A stretch of 64,000 nt of DNA from Hyalella azteca. Taxonomy: Eukaryota; Arthropoda; Malacostraca; Amphipoda; Hyalellidae. Shown here in pieces: positions 42,911 to 56,400 of the stretch. Each line of letters begins with the position of its first letter. Position 1 is the first letter of the stretch. The notes beneath the pieces are model-generated. The model was not told the origin of the DNA, did no database searches, and saw nothing but the letters and a program-made list of their open reading frames with translations. The stretch covers positions 120,002 to 184,001 of the forward strand of contig NW_025944728.1 of NCBI RefSeq assembly GCF_000764305.2, written 5' to 3'. The position numbers were made by a program, and so were the translations under genes.

Positions 42911-43473
42911 ACCTCGAATTGTGAGCTGCAGCGTAAAGCGTCTTCGTAAGGCGCCTGGGCGAGATTTACGCTCACAAAACAATTGCAATTCACACACCAG
43001 TTAAAAAAAACACGCCAGAGGGTAGGAAAAAATAAAATATAAACGAAGACTTTCAAATAAAATTTGAAGATTCTGTGAGCGTGGAAACAGAAATAATGCT
43101 TGCTCCTAATATTATACAGCCCAATTTTAATTTAAAAACTGAGCAATTTTAAAACAATTTAATGCTGTAGAGATAACCAGACATGGAAGACTTAAAAATG
43201 AGATTCATGGAAGACTTAAAAATGAGATTGAGCGATTCATTCAATTACTTCCAATACTTGATGCAGCAAACGAATTAAGAAGGAATGCAAGAACCGGCTT
43301 CACTAATTCACAGACATTCTCAGACTCTGCGGTTTTCACAAGATCCCAGGAGAAACGAGCCGCTTTCTCGGTCAATGCTCGCACAACAGCATGCTTATAG
43401 ATGATAGCGCGCTGTACAGCCGCATACTTCTATTATAGCTTATGAGAGAGCGCAATGCTCTCTATGATATGTA

Positions 43474-43499
43474 AACGATAGTCTATGGAGACTATCGTT
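43474..43499. repeat. Hairpin
   Basis: AACGATAGTCT, ATGG loop, AGACTATCGTT: 11-bp perfect stem. A second small stem (GAGAGC..GCTCTC) lies 20 bp upstream. Confidence 0.8.
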
Positions 43500-46425
43500 A
43501 TTATTTATTAGAGAATTAAATTGAACTGAAAAAAAGATGTTCATACAAAGATATGATCATGATTTATCAGTGCTCAATTTTCAATTCAATTGAATAAAAA
43601 GAATTCACTGAAATCTGATCACGAACTTTCACCGAGACGTGGCATCATGGATGAACCTAGGACCATCAATAATCCTGACTAATAAAAAAATTAACAAGCA
43701 TCGCATCATCACCGACGATTGATTTTAATGGGTCTCGAGAATTGGCTAATAAATAATAAACAGATTATACATCACGTATTGCGATGTTTATAAGCGTATC
43801 AGCTGTGCTCAAATGAACCAGGATATTTGAATCATAAGCATATTAACGAAGCGCATTGGGCATCATAAGCATCAAGGCAGGAGCAAGCATCAGCAAGGGA
43901 GCTCTTCAATAAAATATTTGTAAGCAGTATATAAAAGCCGTCTCATAAATAGTAAAGCTTATATGCAAATTCCTAAGAAATCGTGAGAACATTCCGTTAG
44001 GCGGTTGACCTAGACAATAAACCGCAAAATTCCTGCACTCGACTGATTTGGAGGACTTACGAAGACTGCTAGATTTTAAAATGCAAATTTTAACGATGAA
44101 AGAAAAACGAATAAATATGGTGTCTATTCAAAGCCAAAATTGTATGGCATAAAAAAGTATACATCAACAAATAAATTTTGTGATTTAAGTTTTCGTTTTC
44201 ATTGCGTTGAGGCAGCGTAAATTTTAGCGATACTCTCGTTTCAATAGAAATGTCCTCTTTAATTGCGTACAATCTAGTGTAATTTATTCTTTTTAAGTAG
44301 CCAATAAGAAGAACTCTGCAAAAATTCATAATGATGTTCAAAGCAGTAGCGAAAACGATTCTTAAAAGATAAATAAAATTCTCCTGTATGATAACCTTGC
44401 CACATAAGGAGCTTTCGCTGAAGGAATAGTAGCTGCATATAGTTAAAAAAATATTTCGTTACTATGGTATACTTTATTCTAGGTGACTGACTATAAGACA
44501 GTACAGCCTTGAATTTTTCCTACATTGACTTTCATTAACTTTAGTCGAGAAGTCGACTAATGCAATTAAGGAACTAAATGCCGCAATAAAACTAAACTTC
44601 TTTCAGATATTCAACAACAGCTAGATGGGTTAATTAGCAGCACCAACCAATATTGTCGGCATTAAATCTGAAACCTGAAACTTTGAAATAAACCTTAGTC
44701 TATATTAAAGCTTCTGCAATAGAGTTTCATTTCTATATTTCTATTATTATTTCAAACAGTTATCTTACTCAGTGCCCCCAAAATCATGTATAAATATAAT
44801 TGTGAATTGAATAAGATTTTGAAAACATATAGTTTTTCACAAATCCACAATACTCAAATAAAAAAAATTTCAAATTTCAAAAATTTCAATATTAAAGTTT
44901 CCGTAAATTCATTACACGAATAAACAGCTTGTAACAAAACACTATAATAACTAAAATATATATCACACAAGAAATCATAAAACACATGAATAAATTCCTT
45001 GCAATTCTCCACACTTTAATGAAAATATAACAGACAAGAAGCAGTAAAATTAATATTATTGATGGAAAGAAGAATGACTATAAGCAACGTCAGTGTAATC
45101 AGCCGCGAACGAAGCAAGCGGTAAACGAAGCCTGGAAAAAATATTTCTTGTCAAGTAAATGACAATAGAAAATGTGGGAGCGATGGCGATGGATGGTCAG
45201 AGCAACGCCATCGAGGAGACAAAACATGAAGTTCAAGGCTCGTTGCTGGCGAATTCAAAGCATCATCGATCATTGAGACATCAAAGTTGACATTATTATT
45301 AATAATAATTTTGACAAAAACATTAGAAATAACGTATTATATATAAGAATTTAATAAAAACAGGTAATGAATTATTATTGATGAGACTTTTCATAAAAAC
45401 AGACAATGAAAACGATTCGAATCCAGTTGAATTTCTTGCCTTGAATCCAGTGCGTCCGTAAGATTGGTCTGAATGAGACCAACCGAGCGATGAAAACAAT
45501 TACAGATGCGAAGCACATAGAAAGAAACCTTGCGGTATCGAGGATGGTAAAAACAGGTCATAAGCTCATGGCTCGGTTAGACAACTGTTATGAAAAAATT
45601 AATTGAAGATGCCAGAGGACACATTATGAAATTCCCTGCCAGCGATCGTAAGTTTATAAAAGAATCGCATCCATAGACGAGCTTACGCTGGTCCTTATTT
45701 TAAGTTTCACGTCCATAATTAGAAGGATTAATGTTAAATACTCTATGCAGATCGAAAGATAAACTTGCCGCACAGTAGTTCCTTTCAAGTGCCCGCGTAA
45801 AGCGGCTATATACCGATTAATGTTCATTGCAAGAGACGCGAAATGAACATTTCATGTGATGGGATAAATTTCGTTATTATGAATATAGATTGGCAACGGT
45901 TAATTAGGCAACGGAATTAAAAATATCATAGGCAACGGTTAATTTATTAGTAGACAAAGAGTACGTAACAGGAACATCAAGGTACATCCTTATTAACGAA
46001 AACAATGCAATTTCGTACTTCTTAACCGGTTAACCCTCATTTGGCCCTATTTAAATCCTGATGATCAACTAGATTAGCCGGTAAACAATGAACAAGGTAA
46101 GGCGTTCATTGGCTTAGTTGTTCGTCAATCATAATATTTTATTAAAATACATGATGCGCAATATTCTGGAATTGTGTAAACTCGTAAGTTCGGTACAAAA
46201 TTCTTGAATCAAATTGTACACATAAGATGGAAAATATATTAAGAGCCATTTACAAGAACTTTTTTTAAGAACTCGCAAATGCGTTGCTTGATACACAAGA
46301 TTATTAATTGTAAGAAAAAATAACAAGAATATCTCAAACTTTCGATAATACAAAGTCTTACTCGACTTCCAAATTTCGTGGGCAATGAAGGACTTAATGC
46401 CACTGCATGGTCGTCATTTAAAAAA
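43500..46425. other. No gene recognised
   Basis: AT-rich, no exon-like GC-rich block and no repeat array noted. Confidence 0.5.
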
Positions 46426-46427
46426 TA

Positions 46428-46580
46428 TATAACTCAGTAGGTACTCACTGCAGTGAGTGACAGACAGCGTATTTTCTCGTCGACGAAAACGAGAAGTCAC
46501 GGACAGACGGACGGCCAGACAGACGGACATGACGAGCACAATAGCGCCTTTTTGGCGTAAATGAGAAAATGCGCTAAAAA
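46428..46580 (+). mobile_element. Foldback repeat, copy 5
   Basis: Full copy with a small insertion (AGTAGGTACTC) in the 5' part. Confidence 0.85.
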
Positions 46581-46975
46581 GACACTCGGATAAAGTGGAG
46601 TGCATTGCACACACTATATAGGGTCATGCGTCGCCATGGTTTATGGCGTGTGGTGCAAGTTATTTGACGCCTTGCGCTTCCCAAAATTCGCGATCATTAT
46701 TTGATAATTTGCTATCATTATCAGCCGCAAATGCGGCTGTCCCTGAAGAATGACTTTGACCCCAGGAAAATTTCAAGCCTCTGCGTGTTGGGCGATTTCA
46801 CAAGTTGTTGCGGTACCGAATCGCCGCGACAGAAACGAGCTCATAAGGAGTCAGAAGAAGCTTTCTTATTAGCACCAAATTGAGCTTGAAATTTTCATGT
46901 ACAATAACATTAATATATTTTTGAAAATTCCTAGTTACCATCTAATCTAACTTAGCAAAAACTCTGTCAATCATT

Positions 46976-47104
46976 GCAGTGATAGCGCATTTTCTCGTCG
47001 ACGAAAACATGAAGTCACGGACTGGCAGACAGACGGACGGACGGACGGATGGACATGACGAGCACAATAGCGCCTTTTTCCATAAATGAGAAAATACGCT
47101 AAAA
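46976..47104 (+). mobile_element. Foldback repeat, copy 6 (5' truncated)
   Basis: Starts within the GCAGTGA part, otherwise typical to GAGAAAATACGCTAAAA. Only 400 bp from copy 5. Confidence 0.8.
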
Positions 47105-47150
47105 CTTGTTTGCAATAACGGAGAGCAAACTTTGTCGCAGTCAAGCATTA

Positions 47151-47180
47151 CGATGTCTGGAACAAGCGTTCCAGACATCG
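47151..47180. repeat. Hairpin
   Basis: CGATGTCTGGAAC, AAGC, GTTCCAGACATCG: perfect 13-bp stem with a 4-nt loop. Confidence 0.9.
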
Positions 47181-47446
47181 TGGAAATAAACTTCCTAGTT
47201 TGTGTCAATTCACCTTGAAAGTTTGTTTGCAAGATCGAGCACAAAAGAACTTCTCGACTAGAAGTTAAAAAAAAAACAAGCTCCGTTTGAACTAGCTAAA
47301 TATAGTTTGGATTTTCAACTCAATCTAGACTTTGGCTATTCAAGTTCGGTATCCTCGGTATGACGTAATAGAGCTAGTTTCAAAATTGCGCTTCTTTCAG
47401 TGCTATTCGTAATAAGCGTTTAAACAATATTCCTGTTTATTATACG

Positions 47447-47474
47447 ATTATTCGGCAGAATACTGCCGAATAAT
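47447..47474. repeat. Hairpin
   Basis: ATTATTCGGCAG, AATA, CTGCCGAATAAT: perfect 12-bp stem with a 4-nt loop. Confidence 0.9.
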
Positions 47475-47479
47475 ACTAA

Positions 47480-50460
47480 CTTCATCATGATAATAATGCT
47501 GGCTGTGCTAATTTTGAGTTTTATTCTTGATTCAGCAATGCATAAGTATAACATCACAACATCAAGACCGACTCATTCTCTTGGTGGTCAAGAAATGTAA
47601 AGAGTTAACGAAGCCCGCAAACCCACAACTTGCACAACCCTACATGACTGGCAACTAATGACACACGTGCTTGCCTAAGAATGTTTAACGGACACACCAT
47701 ACGTCAAGTTAGCGACACACGCACCAGTTTTTACGGTGATCGTCTTTTCATTGCGCCGCACGAGGCCGTGAGCAGTGCAGCTGACGCAGTAATTTAAAAT
47801 GATGAACAAAATAGCGGCGAAAGCTACGTAGATGCAGAGACGCCGAATAGGCAAACCTACAATAGAGTTTATAATTCAGGCGGCGTATGTGGTAATATCC
47901 ACAGAAAATTTAACTGAAGAAAAATTTCACGGATGATACTACGAATTAGTGATTCGTCCAGTTAACTATGCATGAATAAGGTAAAATATATGTGCATGAA
48001 CAACATAATGTAATATACGCAGTTAACAATGCAAAGACGGACTGTAGAGTAACCAAGACAGACAAGCATATCGAATAACTAAAAAACAATTCTACAAAAA
48101 GCCAGACCATTGCACATGCAGACCACACAGCTGTGCAGACTGTAGACACTCGACCAGAGCGACGTCACAGTCCATTAGACAAGACCACAGCAGCGCTCTC
48201 ACACTGCACTTTCTTCTTAGAAAAATGCGTGCTCGAATATTGCCATGAGAACCGCAATGAACTTCCTCGAGCAACTCTTTGTAACAAATTTGTATGGTCA
48301 TAAGCAACATTCATCAGCTGGAAGCGTTAGTCCTTTCTCCACACGTGAACGTTTGAGCATGGCGGTTTTATGGTGCTGAATTAAATTAAGAGCGCATTTT
48401 AATTAAGGTTGACGAACTCGAAGAATTGAAATTATGAAGAAGCTGGACATCAATCGTATTATGACACGACACGAGGAAATAATTAACAAGACGTTGTTAG
48501 CAATGCATAATATAGACACTGGACTGGCATAAGTGCAATTAATAACATTCGCAAGTTTATTGCTGTTGTTAGACAGCAGCTCTTCCATTGAACTGTTATG
48601 CTCGATTGCAAGGCAATAAAGGTCGTAGTTTCAGGTTACGTGTTCAAACAAACGCTTCACACAAAACACACAGAAAACAACGCAGTCAACACAAGAAGTA
48701 CACAAGGCGCAACGTTGGGCCGGAAGGTTTTAGAAAGCAGCGTTGGATCAGTGAGCACTCAAGCCGACGCGACACCTACTTATATCATTGCTCCTTCTGT
48801 ACACGACAATTATACATAATCATATTACATCTATTATATTGTGAATTCATATCATCTTATTATGTCTTTCCAACAAGCATAACAACCAATACTTTTTCAT
48901 TAATAATAACAAGAGCCATTACTGCGGGAATCTGCAGCGCTGCTAACTATTTCTACTTATGTAATGAGTTTTGTGATCGCATTGATGCTTCCATGAAAGT
49001 TATATTGTTGATCCGTTAGACCAAAAAACAGGATTTTGGCACATTAACATCACAACTACACTAACCGACGCAGTTGTTAGCAGGTAACAACAGAATTGAG
49101 GCTCATGTTAATGATTCATGCGTCTCATAAATAAGTTTGGATGGTTCACTGATTGATAATAAATTGTAGCCGAGCCAATCGAAGGTTGTATTTTGGGGCT
49201 CGCATAATTGCTGCCAAGAGAACGGGTCGCGTGAACTCATTTTTCCAGCCGGTTACTCAATGACTTAATTTCGCCAGAAAATAGACTTGAGTAGCAGACC
49301 TCATAAAAAGTTATTATAAATCTGAAAGACTGCAGTACTGCGGTGATGCATCAAACATTATCTACACCAAACTGAGTATTGAGAGGAAAAAAGTTACAAA
49401 ATATAATAATCGATCGATCAATGCAGAAAATAAAAAAAATCGATAAATCTTAGAAAATACGCGAGTTAAATATACCAAGGTTTAAAGAATTTCAATTATT
49501 GCTGATCTCAGTTATTCCGGAAAGACATTTTACGCACGTGTTTATATATGCTTGATCGTTTACACGTACACAACACGCCGATGATGTAGGCACGTCGTGA
49601 TGCGGCAAAACAATAGAAGAAAGTGAAGGTCCTGTTCACATGTCTATTGTTTCGCAACACTTCAAGGATCTCCTAATATCCTGTGGTTTTAAACAGGTTG
49701 TGACTACATATTTAATAAGCTGTAATTCCGTGAGGCGTTGCGTTAGAGAAAGTTGATAATTCGTAGCAAGAATGTAGCATCAATCGATATTTTAACGAAT
49801 TCGTTTTGAAGCCAAGTCTAAAATTCAAAATTATCTAAAGGTTATGAGATTAAATAAACAGAATGCCAGTTTAGATTTAGTAGGCATTTTAGGATGAGTT
49901 GTGATACCTTAAATAAGTTGTAATAAGTTCTGATCACAATCAATATTAGATTCAGTGCACAGGCTTGTGAACAGAATTCTAAGAGCTTCATGCAACGCAG
50001 TATATACTATATACCAATAAACCGGCATTGTTGAACTGTACTTCTCATACATAAATACACAAGGCAAAAATATAAAATATGCTTACATATCAACATATTT
50101 ATTACCAGGTTTGAATAGAATTACAAAAAATTCAACAAATTGTCTACCTAGGCCCTGAATAAAATCATTATTACTAGCGTTTTAGAACTCAGATGGTCTG
50201 TATACCAGCTATTCCGTTTCATCACTTGTTTTCACAAAACAAATATAGATGAGCACTGATTTTCACCATTTCCTCATTACCATCATGTATATTTTAGTTA
50301 TTCCTATATTTTGTTTTAATTATTATTTCCAACTATCATAAATATCATTTTAATAAAATAAGTAAGATAAACAAATTAGACAGGCGAGAACAACCGGAAT
50401 AAGTGCCAATACTTTCTTAAACCATTTCCCTATCACTATCATATTTGTTAAGGATCGCAA
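47480..50460. other. No gene recognised
   Basis: AT-rich; the ORF at 48588-49019 (143 aa, Arg-rich start) shows no known domain and overlaps another open frame. Confidence 0.45.
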
Positions 50461-50467
50461 CCGTATT

Positions 50468-50600
50468 TGGTTGATAAATAAGCAAGTGGAACTTTTGGTT
50501 AATAAATAAATAAGTGGAAACTTTGGTTAATAAATAAAAAAGTGGAACTCTTGGTTAATAAATAAATAAATGATTTTGGTTAATAAATAAACAAGTGGAT
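50468..50600. repeat. About 26-bp tandem repeat
   Basis: Five units of TTGGTTAATAAATAAATAAG TGGAAC. Confidence 0.9.
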
Positions 50601-51044
50601 CTAGACGCGTGCCTAGAGGGCTGAGCGGCAGCAGCAGTGGGCGGTTCGAGCGGTCAAGCTGTGATGTAAAAACCTGACTTGTTCAATTAACGGCCCAGGT
50701 GCCCGTTACTTGCCAGGCCTCACGTACAATGTGGTTGTGTGTGTGTACTGATGGTCAAATAGTACAGTGCTGCTAACAAATTAAGGCCTATATTTTAACG
50801 AATTTTAACAAATATCTATATTTTAACGAATTATTTTAACGAATTGCAGCCGATATTTCAACGAATTACGACCTATAATATGACGAATATTACTTAAAAT
50901 TTACTTTTAGCTCGTAAACCATTCTAGGATACAACAGCACATGCAAAGACGATCGTCAAACTTGGCACCTGCCATGAATCAATTGCATCTGAATTGCAAA
51001 GGCACACAAGAAAAGTTATCAGTCTTAAATATAGAACTATAAAA

Positions 51045-51175
51045 TATAACTCAGTACTCACTGCAGTGAGTGACAAAGAGCGCATTTCCTCGTCGACGAA
51101 AACGTGAAGTCACGGACGGACATAACGAGCACAATAGCGCCTTTCCTTTCATAAATGAGAAAAAGCGCTAAAAAT
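51045..51175 (+). mobile_element. Foldback repeat, copy 7
   Basis: Copy with almost no tetranucleotide tract (CGGACGGACA), showing the unexpanded form of the family. Confidence 0.85.
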
Positions 51176-51421
51176 GACAACATTGAAAAAACGAACCCGA
51201 AAAAAGTATTTTAAACCCGAAGAATCAGTAGAAAAACGCATGTACAAAATATTTAACAATAAAAATAGGTACCAAAATTAGGCAAAATTAGGCAGCTTGA
51301 TGTTCTGCAACGTACCTGAACAGAAGACAAGAAATGAAGCGAATGCCGGCCAGGGCAGGCGGCAAGTGTCGTGAGTGGCACTGAGTGTCACTCATGGCAC
51401 TCACACGAGCAAGAGCCACTC

Positions 51422-51494
51422 ATCACTAGTTACAGGACGTTAGTAATCACTAGTTACATGGTGTCACTTATCACTAGTTACACGGTGTCACTCA
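51422..51494. repeat. 24-bp tandem repeat
   Basis: Three units of ATCACTAGTTACATGGTGTC ACTT. Confidence 0.85.
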
Positions 51495-53444
51495 GATTCC
51501 AGAACAACAACACTGACAGACCATGTCACAAGGCGCATACCATAGCGTTAACTGCTACAGGATTTTCTACTGCATAGAACACCGAATTTAATCTCGAAAT
51601 CATAATATATTGTTAAATTCACTGCAAAATAAATAATTTCCTTCATCATAGATGCTTGAGCGCCGTAATTGAAACAAGTTATGATTATTAATTTACGGAG
51701 TAGCTTTTAATTTGGAATCAATAAGCAAAAAAAAAAAAAAAATCGAACGCTGCATTTGCACTTTGGGGCGGTATTAAAAATCTAAATTACGATTCAATAG
51801 CATTTCACGTTTTTACACAATTGCACCCAAAACATTCCCCACATTTAAACGAAAGTAACATTACAAATCACTTCACTTGTCGAAAACCATAAACGACGAT
51901 TCTTTCACTTCCTTAAGCTGAGAATAATATGTAATTCACATACGGGTATCTATGTTACACAGCACACGTATTGAACATGGATAACTACGCTGAACATGAC
52001 CTCTAAACACACACGGTACACTAACACTGAAGTAACCTTAGATTTAGAGTACCGGTATACGGATGCACGTCCTCGTACATACTAATAAATATCTGCTAGT
52101 CCTTTTACATTATAATAAACGGTTCCGCACTTGTGACTACTTGTGCGTGCATTGAAATACTGCGACAAAATAACAGTTTACTGATAAAAAATACCTGGTT
52201 TTCATAGAATATTTCATTATATCGACTTGAACTTGAACAACACACATTCTAATAAAAGCTCGAGAAAAATCCGAAAAGTTTTCTAATTTTGGCCCGCGCC
52301 GCAGACTCCAGACACCTGGCCTCAGCTGCAACAATTACGGGTGCCAAAACTTGTCAATTGTGGGCGATATTTTTCTCGTCAGGTAACATTCAGACAGTTT
52401 ATTTACACAATTTTCCACACTTCAGCGCTTAAACTTAATGATCACAGATTAAAGGATGTTTTAACCAAATATTTCATTCATAACTGGCATAGATGACACT
52501 ATTTTACTTGTACTTCTATGTTTCGGCATATAAATAGGCAAGCTATAAAATTTCAATTCTAACCGTAAAATGATATCAGATCTCATTCTGTGATAAATAA
52601 AAGATAAAACTCATACACTAACCCAAACGGGTTTTAGACAAGAATGTTCTGCGAGCAAGAATGATCTTAGGAATGCGCGAGCCAGAAGATTTAACGCTCA
52701 ATGTTGCTGGCGACTGCCGACTGGAAGAGTCGGGAGCGACGCACACGCACGCCGCACGCTGCCAGACGCTCTACTGAGCAGGTAACCACAAAACAAATCA
52801 ATGATGCAGGTTTTTCACTCTATATATAAGCAACATGACTGACACACAAACCTACTGAAAAAATTCCCGATTTGATCATTTAATATAATCTAAAAATAAA
52901 GCAAAGATCTAATAATCACAGCGGTATTGCAAAACGGCAATGTATATTTCAGTCATCATGAACGATTACCAACACGAATTTCCTAAATAAAACGAAACAT
53001 TTAACATAATTTCAATAAAGTGCGGAACAGGCGAAATCGCAAATATTTGTCAGAACTATTATTTTACGCCAAATTTGGTCAAGGACTATTTTCTCTTTCG
53101 AAAATTTGAGTTAACGTCGGACAACAAAATAGTGCATACATCCAACTGTTAAAATGACGGAAACTTGACCACATTAATTGCTAGAATAAATGTACCTACA
53201 AAAAATTTAGAAAACAATACCAGTATTCTGCTGGATCTCAAATACAGACAGATACTACCGTGAGAGTATTCTTCACGGTATGTATCTAACTTTGTAGTAA
53301 CGACAGTGCATAAGCTGAAAGGCAGCGCGTTCTTAGCGCGTTGCTGCATGTGCGCTTCGTATCGGGAAATCGATCTCGCTCGAGCGGTTCAGTTTAGGTC
53401 AATTATTGCAGAGCACGTGCAGCGGTTTTAGGTCCCGGCCAAAG

Positions 53445-53453
53445 TATATATAA
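53445..53453 (+). promoter_or_regulatory. Possible TATA box
   Basis: TATATATAA just 3' of a locally GC-richer stretch (GAGCACGTGCAGCGG..GGTCCCGGCC). No gene is seen downstream, so this is only a weak candidate. Confidence 0.15.
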
Positions 53454-53499
53454 CTTTACCTAATTCAACAGCAGTAACGAGTTACATAGAAAATCATTC

Positions 53500-56400
53500 T
53501 GATAGCATCAATGTGTTCAATCGCATTTACATTTACTAATAAAAACAAATTATATAGGAGCCACACATAGGTGTTTGAATAGTCAAAGACATGGATAACA
53601 CAAAACTATATTATTACGTTCTATTAAATTCGATTCGAAATAAAGTAATTAAGCATATAACAGATAACAACAAATCAAATGATAGTAATAAGTAGTATAG
53701 AAAAATGTAAATAAATCACTGAGAAGTGCGAACACAAAGACTATCCAGTAATGACTGACAATTGGAGGTATTATAAGAGTGAAAATACGATCCTGAATAT
53801 ACTACTCGTTCATAACTGTGAAGCCTCAAAATTCTACTTTGCACTCATGAGAAAATCCAAATTATGCCCATTAGCAGCTAGTAGTTCAGGTGAACATCAT
53901 GTACTATACCTTATAAATAATACTTCAGCTATAAGCTCAAGTATTTTTTAGCACATCTCTTTTAATTAATGAGTAGGAAAAGATCAACTTGAGTGCAGGA
54001 TGAAGTGCGTTACAATCAATTTGAATTAAAGTTGGGTTCATGACTGGATAGCTCATCTATGCAAACTGCTCTTGTTTAGAATTAATATGGATACTTTAAC
54101 AGACTCATTAATCATACCAAAGAAAACAATCTACATGAATGTAAAATGAAGTGCAGAATGAAATTGGAACTGTATTAAGCTCAAATCATTTTTTGAATTG
54201 CATGGAAATGTCAAAAAGAAAAGAATAGCTATGATGCTTTATGAATAATCTGTAATGCTAAGTGCTTAGGATATACACACGGTATAAGTATAATATTCAC
54301 CTCCCTCACATGCTATCATGTATACATAATTGTTAAGAAATTAGCGATTAATTTCATTGTAAAGATTTCTTGAAAGTTTTTCTCCAAATTTCACCATAAA
54401 TTTAAGAACAATATCAAGTTTGAAGAAGAACAAGATGATAGTGGATATCTTAAGATCTCCAATAGATGCTTGCTGCTCATTTCAGATATGCTGCCACAAG
54501 ATCACTTTTTAATTTTTTGCCAGAATGATGAAGCAAAGTAAATATAAATGTCTTTTATGTTTTACATCAATCATCACAAAATTCAAGTATAGTTCAAAAA
54601 AAAAAAATTCATGTATAAATTCAAATTCAAAATTCAAGTATACTCACCATTTTGATGGGCTGGGAGATATTCTTGAGTGATTGTGATTCCAGTGAATCCA
54701 ATGAGGTCAGATTGACTAAATACAATGAAAACACAAACAATAATTTTACTCTTAATTGAAATTCATACAATCACAAATAATGCTACCGCACATGAAGAAT
54801 TGCACATCAAGATTCAATAGAGCTATACCTTGTTCTCTGCAATAGAATTGATGGATTTAGAAAATTGCGTTGCAAAAATAACAAAGACAAAATATTCTTA
54901 GAAATCTAAGATAAAAATTGTTTCCTTGGACTGCTTTTCTTCCAATAGCCTCTTTAAACCAAATTTCTTCAAAAAGTCATAGAAATTAATATAAATACAG
55001 TGAATCTATTTCATACATAAAAAATTGTTTCGTTTTCTCAACATGTATGTATACCTACACTAACTATTAACACATAGGTACCTATAACACATGCAGGCCG
55101 TGAAAAATGATATAAACCAATAGGATTTTTCTCTATGCTTTGGAAACAAGTTCACAATGATAAAAAATCATTTTCAGCTTCAAAAATTGGTTCATGGCTA
55201 CAATTTAAATACAGAAAAATCAGTTACATAAATCTTGGCTATATATTCTAGGAGAAAATACAGAGATTTTTTAGTCTGGCTATTGTTCCCTGTCTAGAAT
55301 ACCTACACTGCGCCAAGTTTTACAAATGACTTGCCAAGGCTCAAGATTGTGTTGTAAGGTCCAAAATATTACCAGGAATATTGAGGATAAGATTGGAAAT
55401 TTCTTACTTAATACTAAAATCTTGTGGCTCCAAACTTATTTCATTGTGTCATTTTAGGTAACTTCAGGAATCTCGCAGTTTGATCATACACTTTCTTCAA
55501 CAATTACATAGATCAATTGGAAATCTATTGGAAATCTTGGGGCTTCATATATGGGGAAGCTCTTAATGCAGCTCAAAAAGTATATATTCCATATATATTT
55601 CTATATACTGGTAGTAGTATATATTCCATATTTTGGATAGGGGATCTGTCACCCTAACTACTGTAAAACAAGGTGTAGCATAAAGGAAGTTAAGAAATCA
55701 TACATTTACTAGCTCTAAAGAATCCCTGAAAAAATGTTGAAAAATCATATTTAAAAAAGGTACTTCTTCTAAAGTCTATTTTAAAAAAATATTAGCCAAA
55801 TAAAAAAATTTTGCTTAAAAAAGTTGCAAACAGGTGTTGGCTTTGAAACTTCATTGATAGAATTTTTGTACTTCAATCCCAAAGAAAATGGCTGCCATCT
55901 TTGCAAAACAGGGTAATAAGGGACACCTCTAAAAATGCATTTACAGAAGAACCTTGGTTAGCAAAGGTTCCACTGCATCTGGCACCTTACGAATAGCATA
56001 TGAAATTTTTTGGAGATTCATACAATAGCACTCACAAAGACCTTTAAAATGAGCTCAAACTTGTTCATGAAATGTTTCATGGTAAGAAGTTAAAAAAAAA
56101 CATCAAAATAATTTCTTATTACTTTTTTGACAGTAGTTGAATTTAAAATGTTTAGCTATAAGAATGGGATCATTTAAAGAATACCTAGTAAGAAAAAATT
56201 TGTTTCATTAATCAAAATAAAAAAAAAGTTTAAAACCTTCATCATAAATTATGCAAATGTTAATTTACAGTTAACTTTAATTGAATACATATATAATTAA
56301 CACAATTTATAATGATCATTTTATTTCACTATGACTGCAAACAAAGGGATTGCCAGATGAGGCTTCTTGAATCAGCTCCTCTCATTTAGTCAATAATTAT

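Noticed and set aside
42688..43056. 122-aa minus ORF
   Set aside because: Lies inside the 42-bp degenerate array; repeat-derived.
45410..45432. tRNA-like B-box (GATTCGAATCC)
   Set aside because: No matching A-box or cloverleaf around it; no tRNA found elsewhere.
48588..49019. 143-aa ORF as a gene
   Set aside because: Biased composition, no domain recognised, competing frame over half its length.
52680..52790. GC-rich exon-like block (GAGCAG|GTAACC)
   Set aside because: Possible donor on plus and acceptor on minus, but no readable frame or partner exon, so neither orientation is supported.
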